From Pyricularia pennisetigena (lineage: Eukaryota; Ascomycota; Sordariomycetes; Magnaporthales; Pyriculariaceae): DNA of 64,000 nucleotides. This document shows positions 42,581-55,766 of the stretch, in pieces (positions within the stretch are counted from its first letter, which is position 1; the number at the start of each line of letters is the position of its first letter). The notes under the pieces are model-generated. The model saw only the letters and a program-made list of their open reading frames with translations. It ran no database searches and had not been told where the DNA came from. The position numbers were made by a program, and so were the translations under genes. The stretch covers positions 198,747 through 262,746 of the forward strand of contig NC_043741.1 in NCBI RefSeq assembly GCF_004337985.1. Direction: 5' to 3'.

Positions 42581-43424
42581 CTTGTTGTTGTTCTTGTGTG
42601 GTAAAAAAAAAAAAAAATGGTAAGCGAAATGTGGTAGCGAACGAGTGTTGTTCTGAGTGCTCAAGATTGGTGTTTTAGTTAGAGCGAAGGTGGAATGGTG
42701 TGAAAACTGGGATGGTAAGAGAAAGAACTTGACATCAACAAAGGGTGACACCCTCGATCTTATTATACGAAAAAAAAAAAGTATTCAATAGTTGTCTAAC
42801 AAGCCTTTCCAACGTCATCCGATCAATCAATCATGCACACAGAGAAACGAATGGAAAAAAATGGGACGACAGCTGTCACCGCAAAGAACCATCGCAAGCA
42901 TTGGATCTGCAAAATGCGGGGTCCCTGCCTAACCCTTATGGGGCTTGGTGGCCCCCGATGGCAAGAACGCCTTGAAAAAGAGAGGGGGCAAATACGAGCT
43001 GTGTCGTCATGCCGCTCCAAAGTCCTCGTGCTGGTAAACGCCTCGGCTTGAATTTTTAATTGCTGAGGTCTTCATTTACAAACGAAAATATATGGATCGG
43101 GAACATGCTAGACTAGCATGGAAACGTAGCCGACTATGCACTACTATGATATTTGAGAAAAGGACGATCGTGGCACCCCTGGCGGACTCCAGTTCCCTAC
43201 GTGCATGTTACGTAGCAATTTGGACATTGGTCCATCTCTTGGCGCGGGCCAAGTCGGCTCGCGGGACGATGCCGAATTTAGAGGCCCCCACATGGTTTGG
43301 ATGGATTGAGTAAACACGAAAGGCCGGACGTCGGGCTGTTCGGACAAACTAATTCAGCGACACCGCCTAGCAGCAGAGTCTTTGCAGGCAACTACCCTAG
43401 ATGTACCAAGCGGCGCCCATCGAC

Positions 43425-43456
<32 letters not shown>

Positions 43457-44354
43457 CAAGAAATGCGCTGCAGGCACAAGTCATGATTTTCCTCTTTGCA
43501 CTCCTTATTCTTTTCTAAGAGAGAGGGTCAACCATGACGCCAGGGAACTCCCTCGCACAAACCCACATTTCCGCATTGGACAGGGCAATGTGACTGCTCC
43601 GCAAACAGCCGCCAATACTACACCGTATCTGCCATGCAGGTGTCTGCCGCCTACCCTCAAAGGCGAACTGATTTCCGTTCTGGAGCAGCTACAGGCCATT
43701 CTTGGCCGTGCTTCTTCGGAGTAGGACTGACGCGGAGATTTCGGGAATGTTCAAACCTGAGACGATCAGTGACCTTGCTTGCTTCTAAATCAAGGTTTAT
43801 TCGAAACTCGGTTTTCCCAGTTGCTAGTTTCTTCACCGAGACTGGTGGGCCTCCTGTTCCCTTCGAGAAACATCAAGGAAACGCCGCAAAACCCATCCAG
43901 GGCTTCAACGGATCATCAGGCGCTGCATATTCCTCAGTCCAACTGACGTAAAGATACTCGTGCATTGTTGTAATTCTTGTGCATGCGTTTTATGCACGCT
44001 TATAAGTTATAGCTGCAGTGCCTACCAAGAGTGTTACAAGAAATTGAATACTTTTAAATCCTTCAGAAACACAAAGTATCTGGTTCAGGGAGACAGCTAC
44101 GCTTAAAGCTGGACAATTCCAGAACACAACTGTCCCCACAAAAGATTTTGGCAAGTTTTAGATACAATAATAAAGTTCCAAAAGGTTATTAATAATACAA
44201 GATGAGAGATTCTCAAGCCTCGCTGATGGTGCCTGGCCTGTCCAAAAACACAAGCGAGGCTCAAGTCTTTCTCAGAATTTCAAAAAACCGTGACGTCGCT
44301 TCAGGTCAACCACTTTTGCACCTCCACTGCTCCTCCAGGTTAACAAGCCCTCAC
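42581..44354. other. Gene-poor interval
   Basis: Leader and promoter of the gene at 42134-42580 at the left end (A-run at 42604-42617). The remainder has short frames only. A T30 tract is at 43427-43456. Coding-like text in 43640-43950 (one frame, 105 codons) has no family signature. Confidence 0.4.
43427..43456 (+). repeat. T30 homopolymer
   Basis: Thirty consecutive T in intergenic DNA. Confidence 0.9.
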
Positions 44355-44603
44355 CTACAAATGCTCCTGCATACGGCTGCGGCGTCTCGCAGGATCGGCC
44401 ATGGATGATCTATTCGCCCCCCTCGGCCTGACAGCGGGACCCGGCGGGGCCATGAGTGCCCTATGAGCCGCTCTAGGCCTGGCAACGGGAACTGGGCTTA
44501 GAAGGACGTCCATGTTGTTGTCAGCCTTGCCCTTGCTCTTGGCAGCCCCTTTGCCCTTGCCGCCTGAGCGACCAGGAGCTGGCTTGCTGGAGGCACAACC
44601 CAT
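44355..44603 (-). CDS. Small MGC-start protein, predicted dual-acylated
   Basis: 82 codons starting MGCASSKPAPGRSGGKGKGA. Gly2, Cys3 and Ser6 match a strong myristoylation plus palmitoylation start, and the following Lys/Gly cluster would add membrane affinity. The rest is Arg/Pro-rich (VARPRAAHRALMAPPG, PARRRSRMQ) without a fold I know. The ATG lies in good context. A T-rich region and a small leader are upstream. Probably a peripheral membrane protein if translated. It shares only the N-terminal design with the ORF at 27221. Confidence 0.55.
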   Translation of the reverse strand: MGCASSKPAPGRSGGKGKGAAKSKGKADNNMDVLLSPVPVARPRAAHRALMAPPGPAVRPRGANRSSMADPARRRSRMQEHL

Positions 44604-47049
44604 GGTGAGAATTCCTGAGGAGGGATAGGTACTTACGGTGGTAAAGTGTTTGTGTGTGAGTTGGTCGCACAAGAACTGTTTGGCCACTCGGCAGTGAATT
44701 CTGGTTCTGCGCTTGCGTTGGATTTTTGCTTGGTTGATGTTTTGTTGCTGTGCGGTTCGATGGCTGCTCTTTGGTCTGGTCTGGTTGGAAAATCAAAAGC
44801 TGTTGGATGAATAGATGCTATGCCTCCTTTTATAGACAAGGCTCAAACTCTATACGTGAGGCTTGCTTTTCCGAACAATAACATTGTTTGGCCAATACAA
44901 AGCAATTGGACGGCAGTCAAATCTGATTCATGGCAGGTAAACAATCGTACCATGGACGAATTATGTGCCAATGCCCATGTTTGTTCTCCTCTGGGGTCAA
45001 TACACGGCGCTTCGTTCGGTTGGCCTCCACTTAAGTTGGACTCACTTTTGGGTCAAGGACAAAGCGCCCACTCGTGGCAATGACCAACAAACGAAGCCAT
45101 TGTCGGCGTTTATCCTTTGTTTTAGGGCCTGCCAAAACGCGAAAACAGGTTTAGCCCAGCCCGGCCCGCCAACCCATGGGCTTTTGGCGGGGGCCCGTAA
45201 TGGCCCACGGGTTTTTTTAACAGGTAAATAGGGGCCCGCGGGCTGGCGGGCTTAAACCGAATTAAATAACCTGCGGGTTTTCGTACTGGGGCGATTAAAA
45301 GATAATAACAATAAAAGAAAAACGGATTTATTGAAATTTGGATAAAGACTTAATGAACAAAATATATCTATCCGTATAATTATCAATTGGCAGGTATTTG
45401 AATTATAAATAATGTGATATATTAAGAAAAGATAATAATAAATATTTTATATAATTATGCTTTTGTCAATTTTATAAGTTTGTTTTTTGAATAATTTAAT
45501 TGAGATTTTGATATATCCGTATTAATATTAATAAAATTAACCTGCTTATTCTGCTGTTTTTCCTTTTATTTTTCCTTTTATTTTTTTTTCTCGCTTTTAT
45601 TTTTATTTTTATTCAAACTTTCCGGCAAAAAAAACGAAAAAAGATCGAACCCGTAAACGAAAACGAAAATCAAGACTGTTAACAATATGGGTTGCTAACA
45701 AGGGTTTAGGCATTAGCCTATGTGCGGCGTGGTGCTAGTTGGGCTATAAACCCTGTAATTACAGGGCTTAAATGCGCTAAATTATTTATTGAAATGGTTC
45801 ACTAATTTTGGGATTAATAATTGAAATCCATTAGTGGGGGAAACTTTGCTTTATTTCCTTTATATACCTTCCGATATTGAAATAGGGGTCCGCACGCCAA
45901 AAAACGTTCCGGTACCGCACACGATTTTCCGAAAAGTTATTTTGTATAGGTTATCGAAAAAACACCTTTATTTCCATATAAACCATTTCTGGGTTCGCAC
46001 TAATTTGCTGATTTGGTGAAAATCTTAACCCGATACAGGGTAGTTAATTTGTTAGTGCAGGGTAGGTGTTAAACCCGGTATAGGGTAAACCCCATTCGCT
46101 GACATTTTAAATCGCAATTCCTGTAATATAAAATATAACGGAAAATCCGATAACCCCGACAGCCCCACCTCGGCATTATTTATTGTGGCTTATATACAAA
46201 TAAAGGTGGACCAATTACATGCTAAATAACGCATATAATTAACACCCCCTTTTTTGCTATTACTCACATGAAGTCGGAAAAGAAAAGTATATAAAAATAA
46301 AAATAAAAACCCAAGAAAAAAAATAAAAAGAGATCCCCCTTGTGTCCCAGCCCCACTCGAACGCCCGATATGAACCCCCTGGATGATTAAGCCCTTTGTA
46401 CCGACCCATGACCCCCAAAATGGACGAACCCCCGAATTGGAAAAACCCCCGGATTTGAACCCCCGATTTACATAATATTAACCCAAGGAATTAACTACTA
46501 AACCAGGTAACTAATCTGGTTATTCGTTGCTAATAGTCCAAATCAGGCATATTATATAGGGTATTTCGAATGCGTAAATCGCCCAAAACGCGAGTTATTT
46601 TAATTCGAATTCAACTTTGGGTACAAGGTCGGGATAGATTAATTATTAATCAACCTATGCAGGATAGATTCGGGTAGTACGTTTGGTATTGGGCCAGCGA
46701 AAATCCAATATTGCAGACAAAAGAAATATAATAAGTTGTAATTAATTGACTAACTAATTAAAAATGCCCTAAAATTCAGTAGGTAAAAACTAAGCTTGTA
46801 AAGGTTTAAGCTCTATAAGCTCACAAAAAAACCTTGTAAACTGGAAGCGTTAGGGGCTTTGCTAGGCCACCAGCGGGCATTTGTTTGGATTCCAGGTACT
46901 TTAAAATCACTAATCCTTTCATAACTAACTCCCGTACGTAGTAAAATTTTAATAACGTGTATTTAATACGTTAATAGTGCGTAAAGTTATATATTTTAAC
47001 TATAAAACCTGTATTATCTCCAAATATTGCAATAAGGCCTTTTAGAGGT
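44604..47049. other. Transition into AT-rich repeat DNA
   Basis: To about 45120 it is the upstream region of the MGC gene. From about 45150 the DNA becomes AT-rich with TpA excess and islands of GGGCCCG-type text (45150-45250), consistent with RIP-damaged repeats that I cannot classify. 46400-46520 contains a tRNA-like text on the minus strand (GGTTCAAATCC B-box-like) without a full cloverleaf. No intact gene. Confidence 0.5.
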
Positions 47050-47051
47050 AA

Positions 47052-47096
47052 CGTCGGGTACCCCCTGCTCGGCCCCCCCTGTCCGGCACCGAAAAA
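47052..47096 (+). repeat. Left terminal inverted repeat of Fot1-like element
   Basis: Pairs with 61942-61990 in inverted orientation, with small indels in the C-run. Confidence 0.85.
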
Positions 47097-47707
47097 TAAC
47101 TGTACAGCCACCTTCACCTCTCATGTTCTTTTATAAATATCTCAACCAATTTTTCACTTTTGGATTTACTTTTTTCTGTTCTTCATTCTCCGTTTTCCAA
47201 TGAAGCAGTATACTGAAAATCAGCTTATTTCCGCTATTAAAGACGTTAATAATGGCGAATCAATTGCAAAAACCTCCCGAAAATGGGGAATACCTAAATC
47301 TACACTTTGAAATCGACTTAAAGGTTCTTAACCTTATAAACAAACACAAAACCTTTTTCAAAGGTTTTTTACGGAATAGGAAAAACATTTAATTAACTGG
47401 GTATCTACCCAAATAATTTTAAAGCTTCCGCCAACCCAGTAAAGATTATGCTTTTTTACCGAACGAATTTTTTAAGCCGCCGGAGAGATAAAAATTTTTG
47501 GAAAACGTTGGATAACCCGTTTTTTCGCTCGTTATCCAATTTTTAAAACCCAAAAGCCCCGTCGAATCAAAAACGCCCTGGTTAATGGGGCTATTACGGA
47601 AATAATTAAGTTTTGGTGGTTTTATATTATTAACCCCGTTATTAATAATATTAAACCGGAAAATCGGTGGAATATGGACAAAACCGGTATAATGGAAAGT
47701 AAAGGAT

Positions 47708-48138
47708 TGTTACGATCAAGGTATCGGGTAACCTGTTCTTAGGGTAAAGTACAGTGGGTTGAAGCAACTGAGCGTCTTAACTGGGTAACGGGGGTTCTTA
47801 ATAACTGGGGTAAAGTTATAATCGTTTTTAAATAAATATTAAGGTTAACTAGAATTTAATTGCTCCTAAGCAATCCTAAAATCGAATTTGTTTACATAAT
47901 AATAAGCGTATTTTATATGAATTATATTCCAAATGTGATTTTCCTAATTTGTTTGATTTGTAATTCCTAATCGAAGTTTTACAAATTACAAAAAATTGCT
48001 TTTTTGGTGGTTACGTAAGGTCACGTGATTTTCTTTTTTATATAATCCCGTTATTATCGGTCGGGCTCCGTATATCGTTAGGAGGGGTGTAACCCCGTTT
48101 GGCCTTGTTGGTGCCGGTCCAACTATCTAATCGTAATA
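47708..48138 (-). repeat. Left LTR of element 1 (3' LTR in element sense)
   Basis: 431 nt, begins TGTTACGATC and ends TCGTAATA (CA to TA at the terminus). Direct repeat of 54484-54914. Confidence 0.92.
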
Positions 48139-48959
48139 TCAGGTTTCCTTTCCTTTAACCAAATCCCTTTAATTTTTAAACAATCCGTATTTCCCTAATT
48201 TTTATTTCGCTTTCCTTTTTTCCTGGCTAATTTTTTTGCGCTATATTAAATCGTGTAATTAAATTAAAATTTGGTCGTTCGTCGACAGAACGTCGCTACG
48301 CCTTTTTCGCTTTTTTTTTCCTTTTTTGTAAATATGCTTTTTTGTTTTTATTGCGAATCCCGCGGTATAATGCGTTATACAGTTTTACCGCAAAATTCCT
48401 TTCGCTATATCGAATATTTTCGTGTTAACCGTTCCGGTTACGACGTATTAAGTATTTTGAATGTTTAATTACGTAATATCGGTCGGTAATATTCCAAATT
48501 TAATATTAAAGTGGAGGTTTTGGAGGAAAATATTTTGGTAAAATAGCAAAAAATTTAAAAAAAGCAGTTAAAGCTTTTCCGTTTGCGAAAATAAAAAAAT
48601 TGTGGTTTAAAAAAATAATGCGAGCTGTATTTCGCGGGATTAATAATTTGGAGGAATTGGATCGAATCGAATATAAAAAGGTAAAATAGGAGGAGCGACG
48701 ACGATCGGCCGAAGTTTTTCCTAAAATGTCCCTAAAATCGTTTTTTCCGGATTCCAATTTTGTTTGGGATTCGTCCTTCCTTATAGGTTTTTTAAATGCT
48801 TTTTTATTGGATAAAATAAATGTTTTTACGTAATATTCGGACGGTAAATTGTTTTGTTTATATGTTTTAGTTTGTGGTATATGCTAATTGTTTTTTTTAT
48901 AAATTTATTTGGTGGTATAGTTCCGAATCCTGGTCGATTTTTAATTTTTGGAAATGGTA

Positions 48960-51900
48960 GGTGCTGTTTTTTTAGATCGTCCTTTTTTTGGTTAATTTGC
49001 TCGTAAATCCAGCTTTTATTAATATTGGCGGAATAGTTCCTGGCAATTTTAAAAATGGTTAAAAAATTTCCAAATGTTTTTTTCGTGTTTATAGTTTTCC
49101 CATTTAATAAGATATTCTGTTTTACCGTGGTTACGTTTATAATCCAGTATTTGTTCGACGTCGTATGTTTTTTTTACGTTGATTTCGATTGTCTTTTATA
49201 TATTAGTACCGGGTGGTGCTGGTTCCAATAATCATACGTGGAACGTTGGGTGGATTTTCATAATTCCTAATAATAATAATTTGTAATTAGTTCCGCTAAT
49301 TTTTTTATCGATTTTAAAAAGTCCAAATTTTTTAAAATTAAATTTGCTATTTGGTCGTTGTGTTTTAATATTACGTCGAATAAAATAAACGCTATTTCTT
49401 TCCTTGAAGGATAGTTTTTTTATCCAATATTGGTTGGCGTATTTGGTTATTTCTTTCGTACAAATTCCAATTCCTGTTGGAATTTTTGGTGGAATTTTCG
49501 TAATTCGCTTGCTTGTTTATCGGTTCGTGGGGCCGTAATCGTGGTTTTTGGTTTTCCATATACCGTAAAGTTAAATCCATAATCGGTATAAAACAGGGTT
49601 ATTTTAATATTTTTATTTTTTAAACTATTGTATACGAATTATATTGTGAGTAATAACCGTACCCAATGATCCTGTTTATAGTTTATATAGTATTTTAAAT
49701 ATTATTTTAATATTTAATTTGCTCGTTTTACTTATCCGTTTAATTGTGGGTAGAATATTGTAAATAATTTATAATTAATTCCTAACTATTCCATTAAAAA
49801 TTTCCAAATTTTTAATGTAAAAAATTTATTTTTATCCGTAATAATGTTTTTTTGGAAATCCGTGGTTTTTAACAATTATTCGTAGGAATATATAGGCGAT
49901 CTTTTCGGCGTTGCTGCTTTTTTATAGGGTAGGAAATAGGCGTATTTAATAAATTTATCCATTATAATTAATATGCTATTATATTTAGTTTTAGTAAATA
50001 ATTTTTCTGAAAGTGGTAATTTAACGATAAAGTTTATTGTAATGGTTTGCCAGGCCTTGTTAGGGGTTGGTAAAGGTTATAGGAGCCCGTAAAGCTTGTA
50101 TTTGGCGGATTTGCTTTTTGCGCAAAGTTCGCAGTTTTTAATGGTTTTTCGTATTTTTTATCGTGTTTTTTTAAAATTATAGTGCTGTTTTAACCGTTTC
50201 CATATTTTGGAAATTCTTCAATGTCCGTGGGTTTTGCTTTCGTGGATTTTCCGTATTTCTTTTGGCATAATTACCGTATTAATCGTTATAAAATTTTGGT
50301 AAATTGGTAAAAAATTTCCGTTATCGTTTACCGTAAAAGTTTTCCGTATTTCTTCGGGTATTATGTTTTTATAATTTGGTTTTTTGTTAAAGGCGTCGGC
50401 CCTGTTATTTTTTATTCCTTTTCGGTAAATAATTTTAAAATGGAATTTTAATAGGAATTTTACAGATTTAATTTATCGTTTATTCAACATTTTGCTGGTG
50501 GTAAAATGGGTTAAACTTTTACAATCCGTGTAAATTAATATTTCGTATTTAGTTCCGGATAACTGTGGTTTGCATTTTTCGAATATTCAAATAATAATTA
50601 TAAATGTTTTATCGTGTATTTGGTAATTAAGTTTTGGTTTATCTAATTTTTGTGAAAAAAAAGCGCAAGGGTGCAGGCGTCCTTTTTCGTTTCGTTGGTT
50701 AAATTATCCTCCAATTATATAATCGGATACGTCGGTTTCGATTTCGAAAAATTTCGTTAAATTTAGTATTTTAAAAATCGGTTTTTATGCTATTATATTT
50801 CGTAATTATTCGAAAGCTTGCTGTATTCGTTCCATCCATTGGAATTTTAAATTTTTTTTGGTAATATTGGTTAATAGGGTGGCGATCGCGCCGTAACCCT
50901 TATTAAATCTTTTGTAAAAATTTACGAATCCAAGGAATGCCCGAACGTTTTTTACGTTTTATAGTTGGTGCTATTCCTTTATTATTTAAATTTTTAACTT
51001 TTCCATCCTAATTTTTCCAGGGGCGATAATATATTTTAAAAAATTAATTTGTTTATTGTAAAAAATGCATTTTTCGGGTTTAATTAAAAATGTAGCGTTT
51101 TGTAGCTTTTGTAAAACTGTGTAAACGTGTTTTTTATATTTTTTCAACGTTTTGGAAAAAATAAAAATATTGTCCAGGTAAATAACGATAAAAATGTTTA
51201 AACATTCCTTAAAAACGTGGTTTATTATGGTTTAAAAAATTACGGGGGCGTTGGTGAAACCGAAAAGTATTACCAGGTATTCGTAATATTTTCGTTTGAT
51301 GCGAAATACTATTTTCCATTCCTCGTTTTCCTTTATACGGATTAAATTATATATTTTTTTAAAGTTTAATATTGTAGATTATTGTATTTGGTAAAGCATG
51401 TTTCGAAATCCTTCTATTAATGGGAGCGGGTAGCAATTTTTTATTATAATATCGTTTAATTGTTTGTAATCCACGTATAATCGTAATTTTCCGTTTTTCT
51501 TTGGTACGAAAAGGATTGGGTATCCTGCTGGTAATATCGATGGTTTAATATAATTCTTTTTAAGGTTTTTTACGAAATATTCGTTTAAAACCTCCATTTG
51601 TATCGGATTTAAACCGTATATTTTATGGAATTTTAATTGGGCTCCTTTTTTTAATGGTATTTCGTGGTCGAACGGATTGTGCTCGTGTAATTTTATTTCG
51701 AATTTTTAATTAAATAATCGTATATAATTTTGGTATTTTTCTGGGATTTTGCCGTTTTTGGTCTGTTCCTTCGTAATTTATATTATGTAATTGGATCGGT
51801 TTTGGCCTGTGGATAATCGTTTGTTTTCCGATATTGGCTCCGGGGTTAATCGTTTTTCCTGTAAATACGCCATTTGCTTTATTTAGTCCTTCCGTGCCTT

Positions 51901-53570
51901 ATATTTCTTATATAAACCCTATTATATTGGAAATCGTTTAATAATTAGGTGTTTTTCCTATTAAATTTGGCCTATAGTCCAATTTATCCGGGGGTTGCTC
52001 CTTTTAAACCAGGGAATTTTTAAAATTATATTTTTGTTCTTTATTTCCGTAACATCCAAAATAATTTGTTCTTTTCGTTTATAGCTTTCCATCCAAAGGT
52101 ATACGGTTTTTGTTTCGATGGTACCGTTCCCGTATAAAATTGCCTTTCCTTTTACGGTTTGCAATCGATATGGTTTTTTCTTCTATTATTAAGGTATTCG
52201 TCGTTTTTTTACGATTTTTGGAAAAATGTAATTATTTTATGCTCCGCTGTTAAAAAGCGTTCGTATAGGTTTTCCATTAAATTATATATTTAGGAATATA
52301 TATTCGTATATTATTTTCGTAATTTGCGTGGCGTTTAGGGTTTCTTATTCCGTTTTTGCTACTACCGTTTAGTGCCCTGTACCGTTTGGCGGTTTTAATT
52401 TTTTAATTTACTGGACTCGCGTCGTGGGTTTTTATTATTCTTATTTCGGGGCGTATAGCTGTTTTTAATTTTAATTTTATTAAATCGGTACCCTGTTGGT
52501 GCAGGCGTTTTTCGTGCGTTTATAAGTATTTCGTTATTTTTAGCGTTGGGGTTCCACACGATTTTGGTTATGGGTGCGGGTCCTGGTTATCGTGATTTTA
52601 TTTCGTATTATAACTGTATTTTAGCTAATATATGTATTTTGCAAATATTTCGGGTATATTCGTATTATGGGGATTGTTTTTGATTGTAGCATATTATGGG
52701 GTAATCGTTACAAAGGGTGAAAATTACCGTTAATTCGGTATTAAATTTTATTTTAATTTCCCAATTAAATAATTTAGTGGTGGTAAATATTTCGTGGATA
52801 CCTATTATTTTGCGTCGTCGTGGAAAAAAATCGTGGATTATTTTTTTGCTAAAATGTAATCCGCAATTATTTTGAAAACATTTTACCCAAAAGACTTTTA
52901 TATATTTGGGATATTTGGTATCCAAAATTGGGTGGTTTCCGAAAATTGGATTGACTAATTTTATAGGATTTTATATTTGTATTCGAAATAGTATTCCGGG
53001 AAATTGCACTAATTGGTCGTTTCGGTATAAATCGATAAATTTCTTCTTATATATATAGGGGTTGTTTTCCATTACGGTATTATATAGGTTTAAAAATATA
53101 ATTTTTTTTTCGCTAAATTCGTTTTTTAATTCGTTATTGGATTCGTCCGTTGGGGTTTGTTGGATTATCCGGATATAATGGGTTTATCCCAATGGTTTTG
53201 GTTTTAATTTTTTTAAAATGTTTGCTTTCGTAAATTCGGGTAACTTGGCGTTTTATTTGCGTAATTATACCGGTAGTTTGGTTTTAGTAAATACGCGGTT
53301 TCCTATTGCTAAGGTCCGAATATTTTTAAATTTTTATAAATACCATTTTGCGTCCATTTTTGCGTTATTATAAATTATATAATTATCGTCGTAATATACG
53401 ATCCAATTTATTAAATTGTATTAATCCGGTTATACTTGTTAATGGGTGGTGGTGTTTAATTTTCGTGGTTTTTCGGAATTGGGGTATAAATTCGGAATAT
53501 TTTAGGGATAAAATTTGGTTATATATCCTGGTTTATCGCATTTAAAGCATTTACCATTTTTGGGATTTTT
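48960..53570 (-). pseudogene. gag-pol remnants of element 1
   Basis: Traced on the minus strand from right to left. A zinc knuckle GKCFKCDKPGYITK is at about 53525-53565 (His replaced by Tyr). Protease-end text ILKIPWFKRSNPRINW lies at about 51970-52060. RT has YPILFVPKKNGKLRLYVDYK at about 51470-51550, and the active-site motif reads YLDN near 51175-51190, where YLDD is expected. The integrase zinc finger (IHESKTHGH ... KNCELC) is at about 50115-50260; the first catalytic Asp region reads TITINFIVKLPLS near 50010-50045, where MDF is usual. A chromodomain-like VEQILDYKRNHGKTEYLIKW is at about 49100-49165. Asp to Asn changes and many stops show it is inactive. Confidence 0.8.
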
Positions 53571-54469
53571 GCGAAGTTTTTTATATTAAATCGCGTTAAA
53601 GTTTATAAATCCGTTATATATTCCGTAGGAAATATTATATTGGCGAAACGGTTTAAAATATTGGTATTTGCGTCCCATATTGGTTTATCGCAAAATTGGT
53701 CCTTATACGCTGCGTTTTTCGCGTCGTTCCAATTTTCGCTCGTAAAATCGGTTATCGATTTTAATTATTAGTTTTACGTATTCGGTTAAAATGTCGGGTC
53801 GCTTTTTTTTAATAAATTCGGTTTTAATTTTTTTTTAAATCCTGTATAAAAGCGTGCTATTAGGGTTTCGGGGCTTTATAGTAATTTAGCGGTAATTTGT
53901 CGAGATTTACGAGCATATTTGGTAATAAATTTGGTTTGGGTAAAGCGCACCAATTTACGCTTAACCGTTCGTTTTTCGTTTAAATTGCCGAATGCTCCTC
54001 TAAAATATTTTTCGAAATTTTCGTAATCGTCGAAAATGCGGTTAATTTTAATTTTACGGTTTTCTTATCGTGGTCCAAATGATTTCGTAGGATTGGTTCG
54101 AACCAAATAAACGTATCGCTTTTTAATAGCGAAATTGCGTAAATAACCTTTTTTGCGTTATTATCGAAATTGTTTTCGTTAAAGTAAAAATAGGCCCGGG
54201 TTCCCGTAAAGAAACCCTGCAGGGTACCTGGGGTGCTATTATAAAGTAATGGTAAAAAATATTTAATAAAATTCCTATTGGTTCGATTAATTTATTCGGT
54301 TATTCGTTCCTGGAATTGTCGATTTTCTATTTAAAACGTTGCGATTATTTAACCTAAGGCGTTAACGCTGGCCGGAGCGTTAATGGTAAAAGGGGTTTAA
54401 GGGGTGGTTTTATTGGAAAATATTGTTTCGGCGATATTGTTCGGTATATTTTAAAGCAAAATATTAAAC

Positions 54470-54483
54470 AGGAGCAATTAAAA
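54470..54483 (-). other. Primer-binding site of element 1, self-complementary to its LTR
   Basis: The 14 nt next to the 5' LTR (AGGAGCAATTAAAA on the + strand). Thirteen of them (54470-54482) are the exact reverse complement of 47855-47867 (TTTAATTGCTCCT) in the left LTR. This is the arrangement of Tf1/sushi elements, which prime reverse transcription from their own RNA 5' end rather than from a tRNA. Confidence 0.75.
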
Positions 54484-54914
54484 TATTACGATTAAGGTAT
54501 CGGGTAACCTGTTTCTAGGGTAAAATATAATGGGTTGAAGCAATTAAGCGTTTTCACTGGGTAGCGGGGGTTTTTAATAATTGGGGTGAAATTATAATCG
54601 TTTTTAAATAAATATTAAAGTTAATTAGAGTTTGATTGTTCCTAAGCAATCCTAAAATCGAATCTATTTATATGGTAATAAGCGTGTTTTATATAGATTA
54701 TGTTCCAAATGTGATTTTCCTGATTTGTTTGATTTGTAATTCCCAATCGAGGTTTTACAGATTATAAAAGATCGCTTTTTTGGTGGTTACGTGAGGTGAC
54801 GTGATCTTTTTCCTTATGTAATCCCGTCACTGTCGGTCGGGTTCCGTGTGTCGTTAGGAGGGGTGTGACCCCGCCTGGCCTTGTTGGTGCCGGCCCAACT
54901 GTCTGGTCGTAACA
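54484..54914 (-). repeat. Right LTR of element 1 (5' LTR in element sense)
   Basis: 431 nt, begins TATTACGATT (TG to TA) and ends GGTCGTAACA. Followed by the AGGAT target duplication. Confidence 0.92.
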
Positions 54915-55515
54915 AGGATTTAACGGCTTAATATTAGGTTTTAACGGAATTCGGCCGTTACAGCGGAAAAAGCCCGGAACGCGTGGTTGGACGACTATAA
55001 TCGAATATATATCGGTTACGGGTATTACCTTCCCTCCCTTCGTTATATTTAAGAGAAAGAACGTACAATAACAATGGTCTCCAACAGATTTAAGCTTTTT
55101 CGATAATTGGCAATTTTATATAACCGAAAACGGGTGGATAAATAACGAAACGGCTATCGAATGGTTAAAAAAAGTGTTTATTCCGTATATTTAACCTAAT
55201 ACCCCTGAAAAACGGTTATTAGTTTTCAACGGCCACGGATTATATATAACGGACGAATTAATATTTCTTTATTTGCAAGATAATATTTAACTTTTATATT
55301 TACCCCTTTATTCGTTATACGTTTTCCAACCATTGGATGTATCGGTTTTTGGGCCGTTAAAAAAGGCTTATCGACTTTAAATTGGATTTATTAACCAATT
55401 TTGCTATTTAACAGTTGTGGGAAAACGAAATTTCTTTTGTTACTATAATATAACCAGATCGAAAGCATTTACAGCAAAAGATATCTAATTTGGGTGGCGT
55501 ATAACGGGTTTATAG

Positions 55516-55708
55516 TGTCACGGCCAGGGTAAGCATAGCACGGAAGCTAGTCTATTGGCGCCTATCGACGAAGATTCTACTCTGAGGAGAGGAAAGGAAA
55601 CAAACAAAGTTCTGAGCTTGACGCGACGTCGATAAAGGTATCACCCTGGTGGGTCGTTGGTCCAGGGTCAGGGTTAGGGTCTGGTGATCTCATGGTCCAA
55701 ATGTCACA
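55516..55708 (-). repeat. Left LTR of element 2
   Basis: 193 nt, TGTCACGGCC...ATGTCACA; identical to 61190-61382. Contains one TTAGGGT-like word, not a telomere array. Confidence 0.97.
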
Positions 55709-55766
55709 CTACCCCCTTCCAAACCTCGTATGTCGACGCAGGAGATCATGCGAGGCTCTTGTCAAG

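Larger units (their letters stand above)
47708..54914 (-). mobile_element. Degenerate Ty3/gypsy chromovirus (element 1)
   Basis: A 7207-bp LTR retrotransposon in minus orientation, inserted in the Fot1 transposase with a perfect 5-bp target duplication AGGAT (47703-47707 and 54915-54919). LTRs are 431 nt each and clearly diverged by transitions. The interior is AT-rich with few open frames, yet gag zinc knuckle, protease, RT, integrase and chromodomain can all be traced on the minus strand. Confidence 0.92.

Noticed and set aside
46390..46520. tRNA-like sequence on minus strand (A- and B-box-like words)
   Set aside because: No complete cloverleaf or acceptor pairing. At best a decayed tRNA or SINE remnant.
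55670..55695. Telomere-like TTAGGG word in element 2 LTR
   Set aside because: A single word between similar but non-telomeric GGGTC/AGGGT words, present identically in both LTRs. Not a telomere array.
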